Of a DNA stretch of 64,000 nt, positions 32,222 to 46,883 are shown in pieces (within the stretch, counting starts at the first letter, position 1; every line of letters begins with the position of its first letter). Below the pieces are notes generated by a model. The model saw only the letters and a list, made by a program, of their open reading frames with translations, did no database searches and was not told the origin of the DNA. The translations under genes were made by a program, and so were the position numbers. Origin of the DNA: Streptomyces dangxiongensis (GTDB lineage Bacteria; Actinomycetota; Actinomycetes; Streptomycetales; Streptomycetaceae); assembly GCF_003675325.1 (NCBI RefSeq), contig NZ_CP033073.1:4712001-4776000 (forward strand), read 5' to 3'.

Positions 32222-33349
32222 ATGCTGGACGAATCGCTGCTCGACACCCCGGAGGGTCTCTCCGAGGCCGACCACCGAGGCCTGCTCCGCGGCGCCGCGG
32301 AGGCCGGTGCCCGCGTCCGCACCGCCGCCCGGCATGCCACCGAGGCCGGTGTCGGCGGCCTCACCCCCGACGGCCGCCCGCGCGCCGTCCTGATCGCGGG
32401 CCCGGGCGTCGCCGCCACCCACACCGCCGACCTCCTCGGCACGCTGGCCGGCGCCGGCAGCCCCGTCGTCCGGCTCGCCCCCACCGGCGTCGCCCCGGCC
32501 CCGGGCGCCCTGCGCTGGGAACTGCCCGGCTGGGCCGGCTCCGTGGACCTGCTGCTGATCACCACCCCGGACGGCACCGAACCGAGCCTCTCCCTCCTCG
32601 CCGAGCAGGCCTACCGGCGCGGCTGCTCGGTCGTCGCCGTGGCCCCGCAGAGCACCCCGCTCGCCGAAGCCGTCGCCGGCGCGCACGGCCTGTTCGTACC
32701 GATGGCGACCGCGCCCTACGACGAGCAGGAACCGCTCGCCGGGTCCGCCCCGGGCGTCTTCTGGGCCCTGCTGACCCCGCTGCTGGTCCTCCTGGACCGC
32801 GTCGGCCTGCTCGACGCCCCGCCGGACGCCATCGAGAAGATCGCCGACCGCCTGGACCGCATCGCGGAACGCTGCGGCCCCGCCATCGCGACCTACGGCA
32901 ACCCGGCCAAGACCCTGGCCGCGGAACTCGCCGACGCGCTCCCCGTGATCTGGACGGAAGGCACCTCGGCGGGCCCGGCCGGCCGCCGGTTCGCCGCCGC
33001 CCTCGCCGAACTCGCCGGCCGGCCCGCCCTGGTGGCCGAGCTGCCCGAGGCGCTCGCCGCGCACACCACCCTGCTGGCCGGTCCACTGGCCGCCAGCGCC
33101 GATCCGGAGGACTTCTTCCGCGACCGCGTGGAGGAGCCGCCCGCGCTGCACGCGCGCGTGGTGCTCCTCCGCGACCGCCCGACCAGTGGGCTCACCGCCG
33201 CGCCCGCCGCCCGTGACCTGGCCCTCGACCACGACACGCCGATCAGCGAGCTCGAACCGGAGGAAGGCGGCGAACTCGAGACCCTCGCGGAACTGATCGC
33301 CGTCACGGATTTCGCCGCCGTTTACCTGGCGCTCGCTTCCGGAGCCTGA
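32222..33349 (+). CDS. SIS-domain (phosphosugar isomerase-like) protein
   Basis: A 375-residue protein related to bifunctional phosphoglucose/phosphomannose isomerases. It starts LDESLLDTPEGLSEADHRGL. The sugar-isomerase-type strands are VLIAGPGVAATHTADLLG, VDLLLITTPDGTEPSLSLL and CSVVAVAPQSTPLAEAV, and the C-terminal SIS-like half has CGPAIATYGNPAKTLAAELA and LPVIWTEGTSAGPAGRRFAA. The position between manB and manA suggests a role in mannose-phosphate metabolism, but the canonical catalytic Glu and His cannot be fixed by eye. It corresponds to Rv3256c in the conserved block. Confidence 0.75.
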   Translation: MLDESLLDTPEGLSEADHRGLLRGAAEAGARVRTAARHATEAGVGGLTPDGRPRAVLIAGPGVAATHTADLLGTLAGAGSPVVRLAPTGVAPAPGALRWELPGWAGSVDLLLITTPDGTEPSLSLLAEQAYRRGCSVVAVAPQSTPLAEAVAGAHGLFVPMATAPYDEQEPLAGSAPGVFWALLTPLLVLLDRVGLLDAPPDAIEKIADRLDRIAERCGPAIATYGNPAKTLAAELADALPVIWTEGTSAGPAGRRFAAALAELAGRPALVAELPEALAAHTTLLAGPLAASADPEDFFRDRVEEPPALHARVVLLRDRPTSGLTAAPAARDLALDHDTPISELEPEEGGELETLAELIAVTDFAAVYLALASGA

Positions 33350-33450
33350 TCTTTGCTCCGGGCCGGACCAGCCGTGCCCGCACCGGCGCCGCGACCGACG
33401 TAGCCCCCGGCGCCAGCCGAGCAGCGTACGTACGGAGACAGAGAAGACAC

Positions 33451-34602
33451 ATGGACCGCCTCGACAACACCGTCCGCCCCTACGCCTGGGGTTCCACCAC
33501 CGCCATCCCGCACCTCCTCGGCACCGAGCCGACCGGGGAACCCCAGGCGGAGATGTGGATGGGCGCCCACCCGGGCGCCCCCTCGCGCACCACGCGCGGG
33601 ACGCTCGCCGAGGTCATCGACGCCGGCCCGGAGCGCGAACTGGGCTCCCGCGCGGTCGCCAGGTTCGGCCCGCGCCTGCCGTTCCTGCTCAAGATCCTCG
33701 CCGCCGGCGCGCCGCTCTCCCTCCAGGTGCACCCCGACCTGGCACAGGCCGGGCAGGGGTACGCCGACGAGGAGCGGCGCGGCGTCCCCGTCGACGCCCC
33801 GCACCGCAACTACAAGGACGCCAACCACAAGCCCGAACTGATCTGCGCCCTCACCGAGTTCGACGGCCTGTGCGGCTTCCGCGCCCCCGCCGAGGCCGCC
33901 GACCTGCTCGACGGACTCGGCGTCGACTCCCTCAAGCCGTACGTCGACCTGCTGCACGCGCACCCCGAGGACGCGGCCCTGCGCGAGGTCCTCACCGCCA
34001 TCCTCAGCGCCGACCCGCAGGAGATGGCCCGCACGGTCGCCGAGGCCACCACCGCCTGCGCCCGCCTCGGCGGCGCCTACGCGCCCTACGCCGACATCGC
34101 CCACCACTACCCGGGCGACCCCGGCGTCCTCGCCGCCATGCTGCTCAACCACGTCCGCCTGCAACCCGGCGAGGCCCTCTTCCTGGGCGCCGGCATCCCG
34201 CACGCCTACCTCGACGGCCTCGGCGTCGAGATCATGGCCAACTCCGACAACGTCCTGCGCTGCGGCCTCACCCCGAAGCACATCGACGTCCCCGAACTCC
34301 TGAGGGTCGTCCGCTTCGAGCCGAGCGACCCGGGCGTGCTCCGCCCCGAGGCATCCCCGGACGGCGAGGAGGTCTACGAGACGCCGATCGACGAGTTCCG
34401 CCTCTCCCGGTACGTCCTCCCGCAGGCCGGCAGCGCCCACGACCTCACCCGGGACACCCCGCAGATCCTGCTCTGCACGTCGGGTTCCGTCCGGGCCGGG
34501 GAACACGAACTGGGCCCCGGTCGGTCGGTCTTCGTCCCGGCCGGCGAGAAGGCGGAGATCTCGGGCGCCGGCACGGTCTTCCGCGCCACTGTGATCGTAT
34601 GA
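33451..34602 (+). CDS. manA: Mannose-6-phosphate isomerase, class I
   Basis: A 383-residue zinc cupin enzyme that interconverts fructose-6-P and mannose-6-P. Type I PMI stretches are VRPYAWGSTTAIPHLLG, AEMWMGAHPGAPS, LPFLLKILAAGAPLSLQVHP with the metal ligands, NYKDANHKPELICALTEF, and GEALFLGAGIPHAYLDGLGV with the catalytic region. The C-terminal cupin ends in ILLCTSGSVRAGEHELGPGR. A GGAGA sequence precedes the ATG at a workable distance. It is the entry step from glycolysis into the mannose pathway completed by manB and manC here. Confidence 0.95.
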   Translation: MDRLDNTVRPYAWGSTTAIPHLLGTEPTGEPQAEMWMGAHPGAPSRTTRGTLAEVIDAGPERELGSRAVARFGPRLPFLLKILAAGAPLSLQVHPDLAQAGQGYADEERRGVPVDAPHRNYKDANHKPELICALTEFDGLCGFRAPAEAADLLDGLGVDSLKPYVDLLHAHPEDAALREVLTAILSADPQEMARTVAEATTACARLGGAYAPYADIAHHYPGDPGVLAAMLLNHVRLQPGEALFLGAGIPHAYLDGLGVEIMANSDNVLRCGLTPKHIDVPELLRVVRFEPSDPGVLRPEASPDGEEVYETPIDEFRLSRYVLPQAGSAHDLTRDTPQILLCTSGSVRAGEHELGPGRSVFVPAGEKAEISGAGTVFRATVIV

Positions 34603-34743
34603 CCGGGGGTGTGGACAGGTGACACGGCGTGGCCCGGCCGGACTGCAACAATGATCCACCGGCAAAGGCCGGGCAAAGCCGGGCACACGTCCTGACGGCA
34701 CGGACGTACGAGAGCGACAGAGGCGAAGGGACAACGCGGACAC

Positions 34744-35724
34744 ATGAGCGCGTCAGGCGGTACCAGGGCGATCGTGGCGGCACTCGGCGCCAACCTCGCG
34801 ATCGCGGCATCGAAGTTCGCGGCGTTCGCGTTCAGCGGCTCCTCCTCGATGCTCGCCGAGGGCGTCCACTCGCTCGCCGACTCCGGCAACCAGTTCCTGC
34901 TGCTCGTCGGCGGCAAGAAGGCACAGCGCGAGGCGACCCCCCAGCACCCCTTCGGCTACGGCCGCGAGCGGTTCATCTACGCCTTCCTCGTCTCGATCGT
35001 CCTGTTCTCGATCGGTGGCATGTTCGCCATCTACGAGGGCTACGAGAAGGTCCGTCACCCGCACCAACTGGAGCACTGGTACTGGCCGGTGGGCGTCCTC
35101 GCCTTCGCGATCATCGCGGAGGGCTTCTCCTTCCGCACGGCCATCAAGGAATCCAACGAGACACGCGGCAAGCTCTCCTGGGTCCAGTTCATCCGCCGCG
35201 CCAAGGCGCCCGAGCTGCCCGTCGTCCTCCTGGAGGACTTCGGCGCGCTCATCGGCCTGGCCCTCGCCCTCGGCGGCGTCGGCCTCGCCCTGCTCACCGG
35301 CGACGGCATCTGGGACGGCATCGGCACCGTCTGCATCGGCGTCCTGCTCGTCGCCATCGCCCTCGTCCTGGCCGCCGAGACCAAGTCGCTGCTGCTCGGC
35401 GAGTCCGCGGGCCTCGACGACGTCAAGAAGATCGAGGCCGCGATCGTCGACGGGGCCACGGTCACCGGCATCATCCACATGCGCACCCTGCACCTCGGCC
35501 CCGAGGAACTGCTGATCGCCGCCAAGATCGCCGTCCGGCACGACGACACGGCCGCCGAGGTCGCGAACGCCATCAACGCCGCCGAGACCCGCATCCGCAC
35601 CGCGGTCCCCATCGCCCGCGTCATCTACCTGGAACCGGACATCTACAGCGAGGCCGAGGCCGCCGAGGGCCCGGACCCCAAGGCCACCCCGGGCGGCCCG
35701 AACCCCCAGCCGACCGGCCACTGA
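34744..35724 (+). CDS. Cation diffusion facilitator (CDF) family transporter
   Basis: A 326-residue inner-membrane efflux protein, likely for Zn2+, Mn2+ or another divalent metal. Six membrane helices are followed by a cytoplasmic domain. Helix II carries [20 protein letters not shown] with the HxxxD metal site, and helix [21 protein letters not shown] has an ExxxxD-like equivalent. [20 protein letters not shown] is typical of the SLC30A9/ZnT9-like branch. The C-terminal domain reads [20 protein letters not shown]. It ends with a disordered tail. It follows manA by 141 nt and may have its own promoter. Confidence 0.9.
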   Translation: MSASGGTRAIVAALGANLAIAASKFAAFAFSGSSSMLAEGVHSLADSGNQFLLLVGGKKAQREATPQHPFGYGRERFIYAFLVSIVLFSIGGMFAIYEGYEKVRHPHQLEHWYWPVGVLAFAIIAEGFSFRTAIKESNETRGKLSWVQFIRRAKAPELPVVLLEDFGALIGLALALGGVGLALLTGDGIWDGIGTVCIGVLLVAIALVLAAETKSLLLGESAGLDDVKKIEAAIVDGATVTGIIHMRTLHLGPEELLIAAKIAVRHDDTAAEVANAINAAETRIRTAVPIARVIYLEPDIYSEAEAAEGPDPKATPGGPNPQPTGH

Positions 35725-36005
35725 GCCCCGCCGGCTCCGCCCACCCGCTGCATGACGGGCCCGGCGGTCCCGAAGCGATCCGGCGCCGAGGACATCACGA
35801 CGTCTCCGCGCCGCACCTCGCTGCCGTCCACCCGCTCCTGGACGATCCGGTCACTCCGCTGGTACGTCGGCTCGATGCTCCGGCTCGGCAGGGTGCCGGT
35901 GCCGTACGCACCGTGCCCCTACAGGTAGCTCCCACCGGCCGGCACCAGTCCCAGCAGCCCCACCACCAGCGCCGTGATCCCCGGTCCCCGCCCTCTGCCC
36001 GCCAT
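35725..36005 (-). pseudogene. Decayed S26 signal-peptidase-like gene
   Basis: From ATG 36005 the frame begins [20 protein letters not shown], a membrane-anchor-like start, and meets TAG at 35919-35921. The same frame then continues [20 protein letters not shown] and [20 protein letters not shown], which are the serine box (SxSMxPT with nucleophile Ser) and the RRGDVV box of signal peptidase I. The next box is only VMQRVGG, where the Lys-Arg general-base motif should stand, and homology stops at the transporter gene. A premature stop, loss of the Lys position and truncation mark it as a relic. The usual Trp codon at the stop is inferred from relatives. Confidence 0.7.
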
Positions 36006-36551
36006 GTCCCGTCCTCCCACGTGGCCCGTTTGCGGCGCGGACGCTCTCGGCCCTCCCTGAACCCCGTGCGCCCGGGGCGGAAGGCCACCGCCACCCGCTC
36101 CGGCCGGACCGATCACGTCGATCTCCTCACGCTTCCGGCCGCGCCCGCCGCGTCCCGAACCAGCCCGCGAACGGCACCGCACCGCTCGCCACCTCCGCCC
36201 CAAGCGTCGAGAAGCCCCAGTTCAGACCGGTGCGCCGGTCCCGGCCGCACGGCTCACTCCCGCCCGCCGACCGCCCGACCCGGCCCCCGGGCCGCCGGCC
36301 GCCCGGCCCGAAGGGTTCTGAGGTGGACTGGGGGCGGACGGGCCCTGCGGTGTAGCTTGGGACGGAGCCAGACGTCGCTGCTGATGGCGGTCGGGCGGTC
36401 CCGGGTGGACCGGCCGAGGGAGAGAGGGCCTCCGACGGACTGCGCTGCGCGCACGTGGGCATGCCTGTGTCCTCTTCTCGGGCACCCCTGTGTCCGCCGC
36501 CGCGCAGACCAGCCGTACCCACCTCGCCCCGATCCCGAGGAGCAGCTCGCA
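36006..36551. promoter_or_regulatory. ahcY upstream region with a possible reverse-strand coding remnant
   Basis: A 546-nt gap. On the reverse strand at about 36127-36240 a short frame ending in TGA has high third-position GC and the protein-like sequence [20 protein letters not shown] then FAGWFG, suggesting another eroded gene beside the signal-peptidase relic; I cannot identify it. The ahcY promoter probably lies near 36330-36370, where TAGCTT (36353-36358) could be a -10, but no matching -35 is clear. No riboswitch fold was recognised. Confidence 0.35.
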
Positions 36552-38009
<1,458 letters not shown>

Positions 38010-38090
38010 GCCGGTGACCGCGTAGCCCGGCCCGCCGGGGACGGCACGTCGGCGCACCGACGCACCCTCCCCGGCAGCAGGTCCTTCGAG

Positions 38091-38125
38091 GCAGGCCCCC
38101 GCACCCCCGTGCCGGGGGCCTGCCC
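38091..38125. terminator. ahcY terminator
   Basis: GGCAGGCCCCCG (38091-38102) and CGGGGGCCTGCC (38114-38125) pair perfectly around an 11-nt loop and are followed by CCTTT. It lies 82 nt after the ahcY stop and 74 nt before the next start. Confidence 0.8.
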
Positions 38126-38198
38126 CTTTGACCCGCCGCTCCGGCGGCGCGCGACCGGCCGGCTCACGACCGTCAGCCCGTCAAGACCCAGGACGCCC

Positions 38199-38813
38199 AT
38201 GCCCCGCGGCCGTTATTCGCTCCACGATCCGCACGACCACACCCCCCTCGCGGAAGAACACTTCCAGTGCGCCCCCGGCCCGTCCGGCTGGCGCTACGTC
38301 TCGCGGCTGACGACCCCCGCCGGCGATCACCGGGGCTCGGTCGACCTCACCCTGGACGACCTCGGCCGCCCCATCCGCCTCGAACTCCACGCGGGTGGCT
38401 GGCAGGTACGCGGCGCCGCCCTCGACGGCGTCACCTGGGTCCGCACCGACCCCACCGGCACCGATGCCACCGAAGGCAATGCGCGCGCCCACGCCTTCAC
38501 CGGCACGTCCCCCGCGTTCCTCGTCGCGACCGCCCGTCTCCTGCGCCTCACCCCCTCGTCCGCGGCAACCCGCGTACGCCTCGTGGCCCTCACCGACCCG
38601 GTCCTCGCCCCCCGCACCGTGGACCAGTCCTGGGCCTTGGTGAACAGCGAAGCACACGCCACTGACAACGGCCCGCTGACCGTGGACGAATACCAGGTCA
38701 CAGCCCTGGACACGGGCGAACGGCACACCGTGCACCTCGCCGGCGACGTCGTCCTGTCCGCGCCCGGCATCGAGCTGGAAGACCTCCGGTCACCGCCGTC
38801 GACCTTCCCCTGA
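38199..38813 (+). CDS. Conserved hypothetical protein
   Basis: 204 residues starting PRGRYSLHDPHDHTPLAEEH. I do not recognise a named family with confidence. The composition is that of a soluble, mainly beta protein: repeated strands such as GSVDLTLDDLGRPIRLELHA, GWQVRGAALDGVTWVRTD and TVHLAGDVVLSAPGIELEDL, resembling lipid- or glycolipid-binding barrel proteins. No signal peptide, membrane helix or catalytic motif is visible. ATG 38199 has AGGAC upstream and sits where the strong sequence begins; an in-frame extension to 38109 would overlap the ahcY terminator. It converges on the RDD gene. Confidence 0.7.
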   Translation: MPRGRYSLHDPHDHTPLAEEHFQCAPGPSGWRYVSRLTTPAGDHRGSVDLTLDDLGRPIRLELHAGGWQVRGAALDGVTWVRTDPTGTDATEGNARAHAFTGTSPAFLVATARLLRLTPSSAATRVRLVALTDPVLAPRTVDQSWALVNSEAHATDNGPLTVDEYQVTALDTGERHTVHLAGDVVLSAPGIELEDLRSPPSTFP

Positions 38814-38866
38814 TGACGGCACCGAGCGCCCGGCCGCCGCGGCACCGGTCCGGGGCGCGCGGCGCT

Positions 38867-39889
38867 TCAGGCCGGCGGCGCGAACCCGGTGGCCGGACGG
38901 CCGGCCGCCGGCTCGTCCGGCGCCGGCGCCGCCGACGGAGCGGCAGGAACCTCCGCCTGCCGTGCCCACTCCTGCGGCCCGGCAGCCTGAGCCGAACCCG
39001 GTGGCCGGACCGGCGAGGGCTGATGAGCGGAGTGCGGCGGGTAGGCGGCCGGAGGCTGCTGATGCCCAGCCGGAAACGGATGCGCGGCTTGAGGCTGATG
39101 GCCGAACGGGACATCGGGCTGTCCCGCCGGCGGGGCGAACCCGCCGCCGACCGCCTTCCTGGCCTCACGGGACTGCCGCTCGTGCAGCACGGCCGCCAGG
39201 AACGCGGCCGGAGGAAGATCCACCGGCGTCCGAGCCCCGGTACGCGCCGCGAGGTCGGCCGCGAGCCGCTGCGCCATCCCCGCCGACACCTGCGGATCGA
39301 GTTGCCGCATCCGCGTCAGGTACTGCCGTACGGCGAGCCACAGCCCGTCCGGGACCGCCGACAGATCCAGCTCGGCGAAGCGCCCCGCGAGCCACGGAGG
39401 CGGAGGCGGTACGAACCCGGTCCGCCCGGCGGGTATCCGCTCGCGCACGACCAGCGTGCCCGCGAACACGTCCCCGAGCCGCCGCCCCCGCTCCGACACC
39501 AGCGAGGCGATACAGGCCACGACCCCGAACGTCATCAGGATCTCGATCACCCCGACCGCGCCTCGCACCAACGCGTGCCGGAACCGGATCGGCCCGCCGT
39601 CGTCCCGGACCACCCGGAGACCGAGGGCCAGCTTCCCCAGCGACCGCCCGTGGCTGAGCGTCTCGACCGCTATCGGCCCGCCGACCAGCACCAGCAGGAA
39701 CGACGCGATCGACAGCGCGACCTGCGCCGCCTCGTCCAGGGAAGCGGCCGACATCACCACCACCATGATCACGACGAGGTAGGCGAACACGGCCACCACC
39801 AGGTCGAGCAACACGGCCAGCGCCCTGCTCGGCAGCTTCGCGGGCCGCAGCTCCAGCGCCACCGCCTCGCCCGTCACCAGCTCACTCAC
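38867..39889 (-). CDS. RDD family membrane protein with Pro/Gln/His-rich tail
   Basis: A 340-residue protein from GTG 39889. The first 165 residues form an RDD domain: LPSRALAVLLDLVVAVFAYL, two more hydrophobic segments (SIASFLLVLVGGPIAVETL and IEILMTFGVVACIASLVS), SHGRSLGKLALGLRVVRDDG and ERGRRLGDVFAGTLVVRERI. A middle hydrophilic domain (WLAVRQYLTRMRQLDPQVSA) and a disordered tail of about 90 residues rich in Pro, Ala, His and Gln follow. RDD proteins are poorly characterised and some act as ion exchangers. It is divergent from a SpoIIM-like gene 142 bp away, a pairing often seen next to the MoxR/DUF58 operon found here beyond the rRNA genes. Confidence 0.88.
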   Translation of the reverse strand: MSELVTGEAVALELRPAKLPSRALAVLLDLVVAVFAYLVVIMVVVMSAASLDEAAQVALSIASFLLVLVGGPIAVETLSHGRSLGKLALGLRVVRDDGGPIRFRHALVRGAVGVIEILMTFGVVACIASLVSERGRRLGDVFAGTLVVRERIPAGRTGFVPPPPPWLAGRFAELDLSAVPDGLWLAVRQYLTRMRQLDPQVSAGMAQRLAADLAARTGARTPVDLPPAAFLAAVLHERQSREARKAVGGGFAPPAGQPDVPFGHQPQAAHPFPAGHQQPPAAYPPHSAHQPSPVRPPGSAQAAGPQEWARQAEVPAAPSAAPAPDEPAAGRPATGFAPPA

Positions 39890-40031
39890 GCCCGCCGCCC
39901 TTCCCTGGTCCGCCCCTGAAACGCAAGTCTGCCAAGCTGTGGGCGCATCGCGTCTCAGTACGACAAGCTGACAACATCCACGAGCATCCACGACGAGCCG
40001 TGGACGATCAGCCGAGGAGCAGGCAGACCCG

Positions 40032-41039
40032 ATGGACCTGGACGTCTTCGTCTCCGTGCACCGAGCCGAATGGGACCGTCTCGATGCTCTCCTGCGCCGC
40101 CGGCGCCGTCTCACCGGCGCCGAGGCGGACGAACTCGTCGTCCTCTACCAGCGCACCGCGACCCACCTCTCCCTCATCCGGTCCAGCGCCCCGGACCCGC
40201 AACTGACGGGACGCCTCAGCCAACTCGTGGCACGCGCGCGCAGCGCCGTCGCCGGTACCCGCCGCGCCTCGTGGCGTGATGTGACGCGCTTCCTGGGCCG
40301 GGGCTTCCCCGCGGCCGTCTACCGAGCCCGGCACTGGTGGGTCCCCACGGCGCTCGTCTCCACCACCGTCGCCGTCCTCCTGGGCTGGTGGATCGGTACC
40401 CATCCCGACGTGCAGTCCTCCATAGCCGCCCCCAGCCAGCTACGTGAGCTGACCCGCCCCGGCGGCGAGTACGAGACCTACTACTCCAGCCACCCCGCGA
40501 CCGCCTTCGCCGCCCAGGTGTGGACCAACAATGCCCAGGCGGCGGCGATGTGCCTGGTGCTGGGGGTCTTTCTGGGCCTGCCGGTCCTCTGGATCCTCTT
40601 CGAGAACATGCTCAACCTGGGCGTCGGCTTCGGTCTCATGTCCTCGGCCGGCCGCCTCGACACCTTCCTCGGGCTGGTCCTTCCGCACGGCCTGCTCGAA
40701 CTGACCGCCGTGTTCGTCGCCGCCGGTACGGGACTGCGACTCGGCTGGACCGTTGTGGACCCCGGTCCCCGCACCCGGCGCACCGCCCTCGCGGAGGAGG
40801 GGCGAGCCGCCGTCGGCATGGCGATCGGTCTGGCCCTGGTGCTGCTCGTCTCCGGTGCCATCGAAGGCTTCGTCACCCCCTCCGGCCTGCCAACGTGGGC
40901 GCGCATCGGCATCGGGATCGCGGCCGAGCTGCTGTTCCTGGCGTACGTCTACGTCCTGGGCGGTCGCGCGGCACGCGCGGGGGAGACAGGCGACCTGGAA
41001 GCGGCGGACCGCAGCGCCTCCGTACCCACGGCCGCCTGA
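40032..41039 (+). CDS. Stage II sporulation protein M (SpoIIM) family membrane protein
   Basis: A 335-residue integral membrane protein of the SpoIIM/DUF95 family. A cytoplasmic N-terminal helical part (DLDVFVSVHRAEWDRLDALL, VVLYQRTATHLSLIRS) is followed by about six membrane segments, with the family signature ATAFAAQVWTNNAQAAAMCL and then GVFLGLPVLWILFENMLNLG and GLVLPHGLLELTAVFVAAGT. In Bacillus SpoIIM works in peptidoglycan remodelling during engulfment; in actinobacteria the role is unknown, but the gene is usually linked to RDD and MoxR/DUF58 genes. GAGGAG lies 12 nt before the ATG. The rRNA promoters begin only 54 nt after its stop. Confidence 0.9.
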   Translation: MDLDVFVSVHRAEWDRLDALLRRRRRLTGAEADELVVLYQRTATHLSLIRSSAPDPQLTGRLSQLVARARSAVAGTRRASWRDVTRFLGRGFPAAVYRARHWWVPTALVSTTVAVLLGWWIGTHPDVQSSIAAPSQLRELTRPGGEYETYYSSHPATAFAAQVWTNNAQAAAMCLVLGVFLGLPVLWILFENMLNLGVGFGLMSSAGRLDTFLGLVLPHGLLELTAVFVAAGTGLRLGWTVVDPGPRTRRTALAEEGRAAVGMAIGLALVLLVSGAIEGFVTPSGLPTWARIGIGIAAELLFLAYVYVLGGRAARAGETGDLEAADRSASVPTAA

Positions 41040-41092
41040 TGTGCATCCGGCCCGCACGAGCTGCTAGTCTCCTCTTCGCCCCGCAAGAGCCG

Positions 41093-41121
41093 TTGACACG
41101 GAGGGAGTGGGGAGGTAGATT
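41093..41121 (+). promoter_or_regulatory. rRNA operon promoter P1
   Basis: TTGACA (41093-41098) and TAGATT (41116-41121) with exactly 17 nt between them: a consensus -35 and a very good -10, about 480 nt before the 16S gene. It is by far the strongest vegetative promoter sequence in the window. Confidence 0.85.
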
Positions 41122-41138
41122 TAAACAGTTGCCTAGAA

Positions 41139-41169
41139 CTGGACAGCGTCCAGCGGCAGCCGATAAAAT
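41139..41169 (+). promoter_or_regulatory. Candidate rRNA promoter P2 with palindrome over its -35
   Basis: TGGACA (41140-41145) and TAAAAT (41164-41169) are 18 nt apart. The -35 lies inside the perfect inverted repeat CTGGAC-AGC-GTCCAG (41139-41153), so a bound protein could block this promoter selectively. Streptomyces rRNA operons commonly have several tandem promoters. Confidence 0.5.
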
Positions 41170-41259
41170 CTACTAGCTTCTTCGAAAGTCGTGAATGGCA
41201 ATCGAGAAGCATCCCCCGATTATTCAGAAAAGAGCGGCCGGCCAGTCCGGCTCAGAACT

Positions 41260-41356
41260 TCTGATAAAGTCGGAGCCGCCGGAAAGGGAAACGCGGAAGC
41301 GGGAACCTGGAAAGCACCGAGGAAATCGGGTCGAGAAAAGATCTGATAGAGTCGGA
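41260..41356 (+). promoter_or_regulatory. Candidate rRNA promoters P3 and P4 (repeated -10 element)
   Basis: TCTGATAAAGTCGGA (41260-41274) and TCTGATAGAGTCGGA (41342-41356) differ by one base and are 82 nt apart. Each contains a GATA(A/G)AGT -10-like core. Neither has a clear -35, as known for some Streptomyces rrn promoters. Confidence 0.5.
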
Positions 41357-41420
41357 AACGCAAGACCGAAGGGAAGCGCCCGGAGGAAAGCCCGAGAGGG
41401 TGAGTACAAAGGAAGCGACC

Positions 41421-41599
41421 GTTCCTTGAGAACTCAACAGCGTGCCAAAAGTCAACGCCAGATATGTTGATACCCCGTTCCTCTCGGTTACGAGGGGGCG
41501 AGGTTCCTTTGAAATAACACAGCGAGGACGCTGTGTGCGAGAGGATCATTCCTCCTCTCGCACCGCTCTCGTGGTGTCATCCCGATTACGGGAAAACAT
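41421..41599 (+). promoter_or_regulatory. Pre-16S leader: boxA-like motif and processing hairpin
   Basis: GTTCCTTGAGAACTCAACAG (41421-41440) resembles GTTGTTTGAGAACTGCACAG in the 16S-23S spacer (43384-43403), as expected for repeated antitermination signals. GTGCGAGAGG (41535-41544) and CCTCTCGCAC (41554-41563) form a 10-bp stem, probably used in pre-rRNA processing. The leader is AT-richer than coding neighbours, like other rRNA leaders. Confidence 0.55.
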
Positions 41600-46549
<4,950 letters not shown>

Positions 46550-46617
46550 TGTGTTGGTTCTGAAACCACGACCACGTCACCCGGGTTACGGGTGTTTCGG
46601 TTGAAGTGTTTCATAGT

Positions 46618-46736
46618 GTTTCGGTGGTCATAGCGTGAGGGAAACGCCCGGTTACATATCGAACCCGGAAGCTAAGCCTTACAGCGCCGATGGTACTGCA
46701 GGGGGGACCCTGTGGGAGAGTAGGACGCCGCCGAAC
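46618..46736 (+). rRNA. rrf: 5S ribosomal RNA
   Basis: About 119 nt, starting GTTTCGGTGGTCATAGCGTG and ending GAGTAGGACGCCGCCGAACA; the two ends pair to close helix I. Loop C reads ATATCGAACCC, where I expect ATTCCGAACCC in most Streptomyces; the two changed bases are at 46658-46659. Confidence 0.95.
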
Positions 46737-46744
46737 AATCTTTG

Positions 46745-46779
46745 AGAAAACCCCCGCATCTTCGATGCGGGGGTTTTCT
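46745..46779 (+). terminator. rRNA operon terminator
   Basis: AGAAAACCCCCGCAT and ATGCGGGGGTTTTCT form a perfect 15-bp stem around a 5-nt loop, beginning 8 nt after the 5S gene and carrying a T-run in the 3' arm. It is a classic intrinsic terminator. Confidence 0.95.
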
Positions 46780-46832
46780 GCGTTCAGGGTGACTTCCCGG
46801 CCCCAGGAAGGGGCGGATCAAGCGGATAGAAA

Positions 46833-46883
46833 TCATCCGCGGATCAAAATCACTCGCGGAATAGAGTCATCCGCGGGTCAGAG
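46833..46883. repeat. Three 17-bp tandem repeats at the DUF58 gene end
   Basis: Three consecutive units, TCATCCGCGGATCAAAA, TCACTCGCGGAATAGAG and TCATCCGCGGGTCAGAG, share the core TCAyyCGCGGrwyArAr. The last one overlaps the DUF58 stop codon, so the repeat may have arisen by duplicating the gene end. Confidence 0.65.

Noticed and set aside
36360..36551. S-adenosylhomocysteine riboswitch before ahcY
   Set aside because: CCGAGGAGCAGC looks similar to part of the motif, but it is the ribosome site and no partner strands for the pseudoknot fold are present.
34629..36551. N-terminal extension of adenosylhomocysteinase by 641 codons
   Set aside because: The open frame is antisense or out of frame to the transporter gene; the family N-terminus and ribosome site fix the start at 36552.
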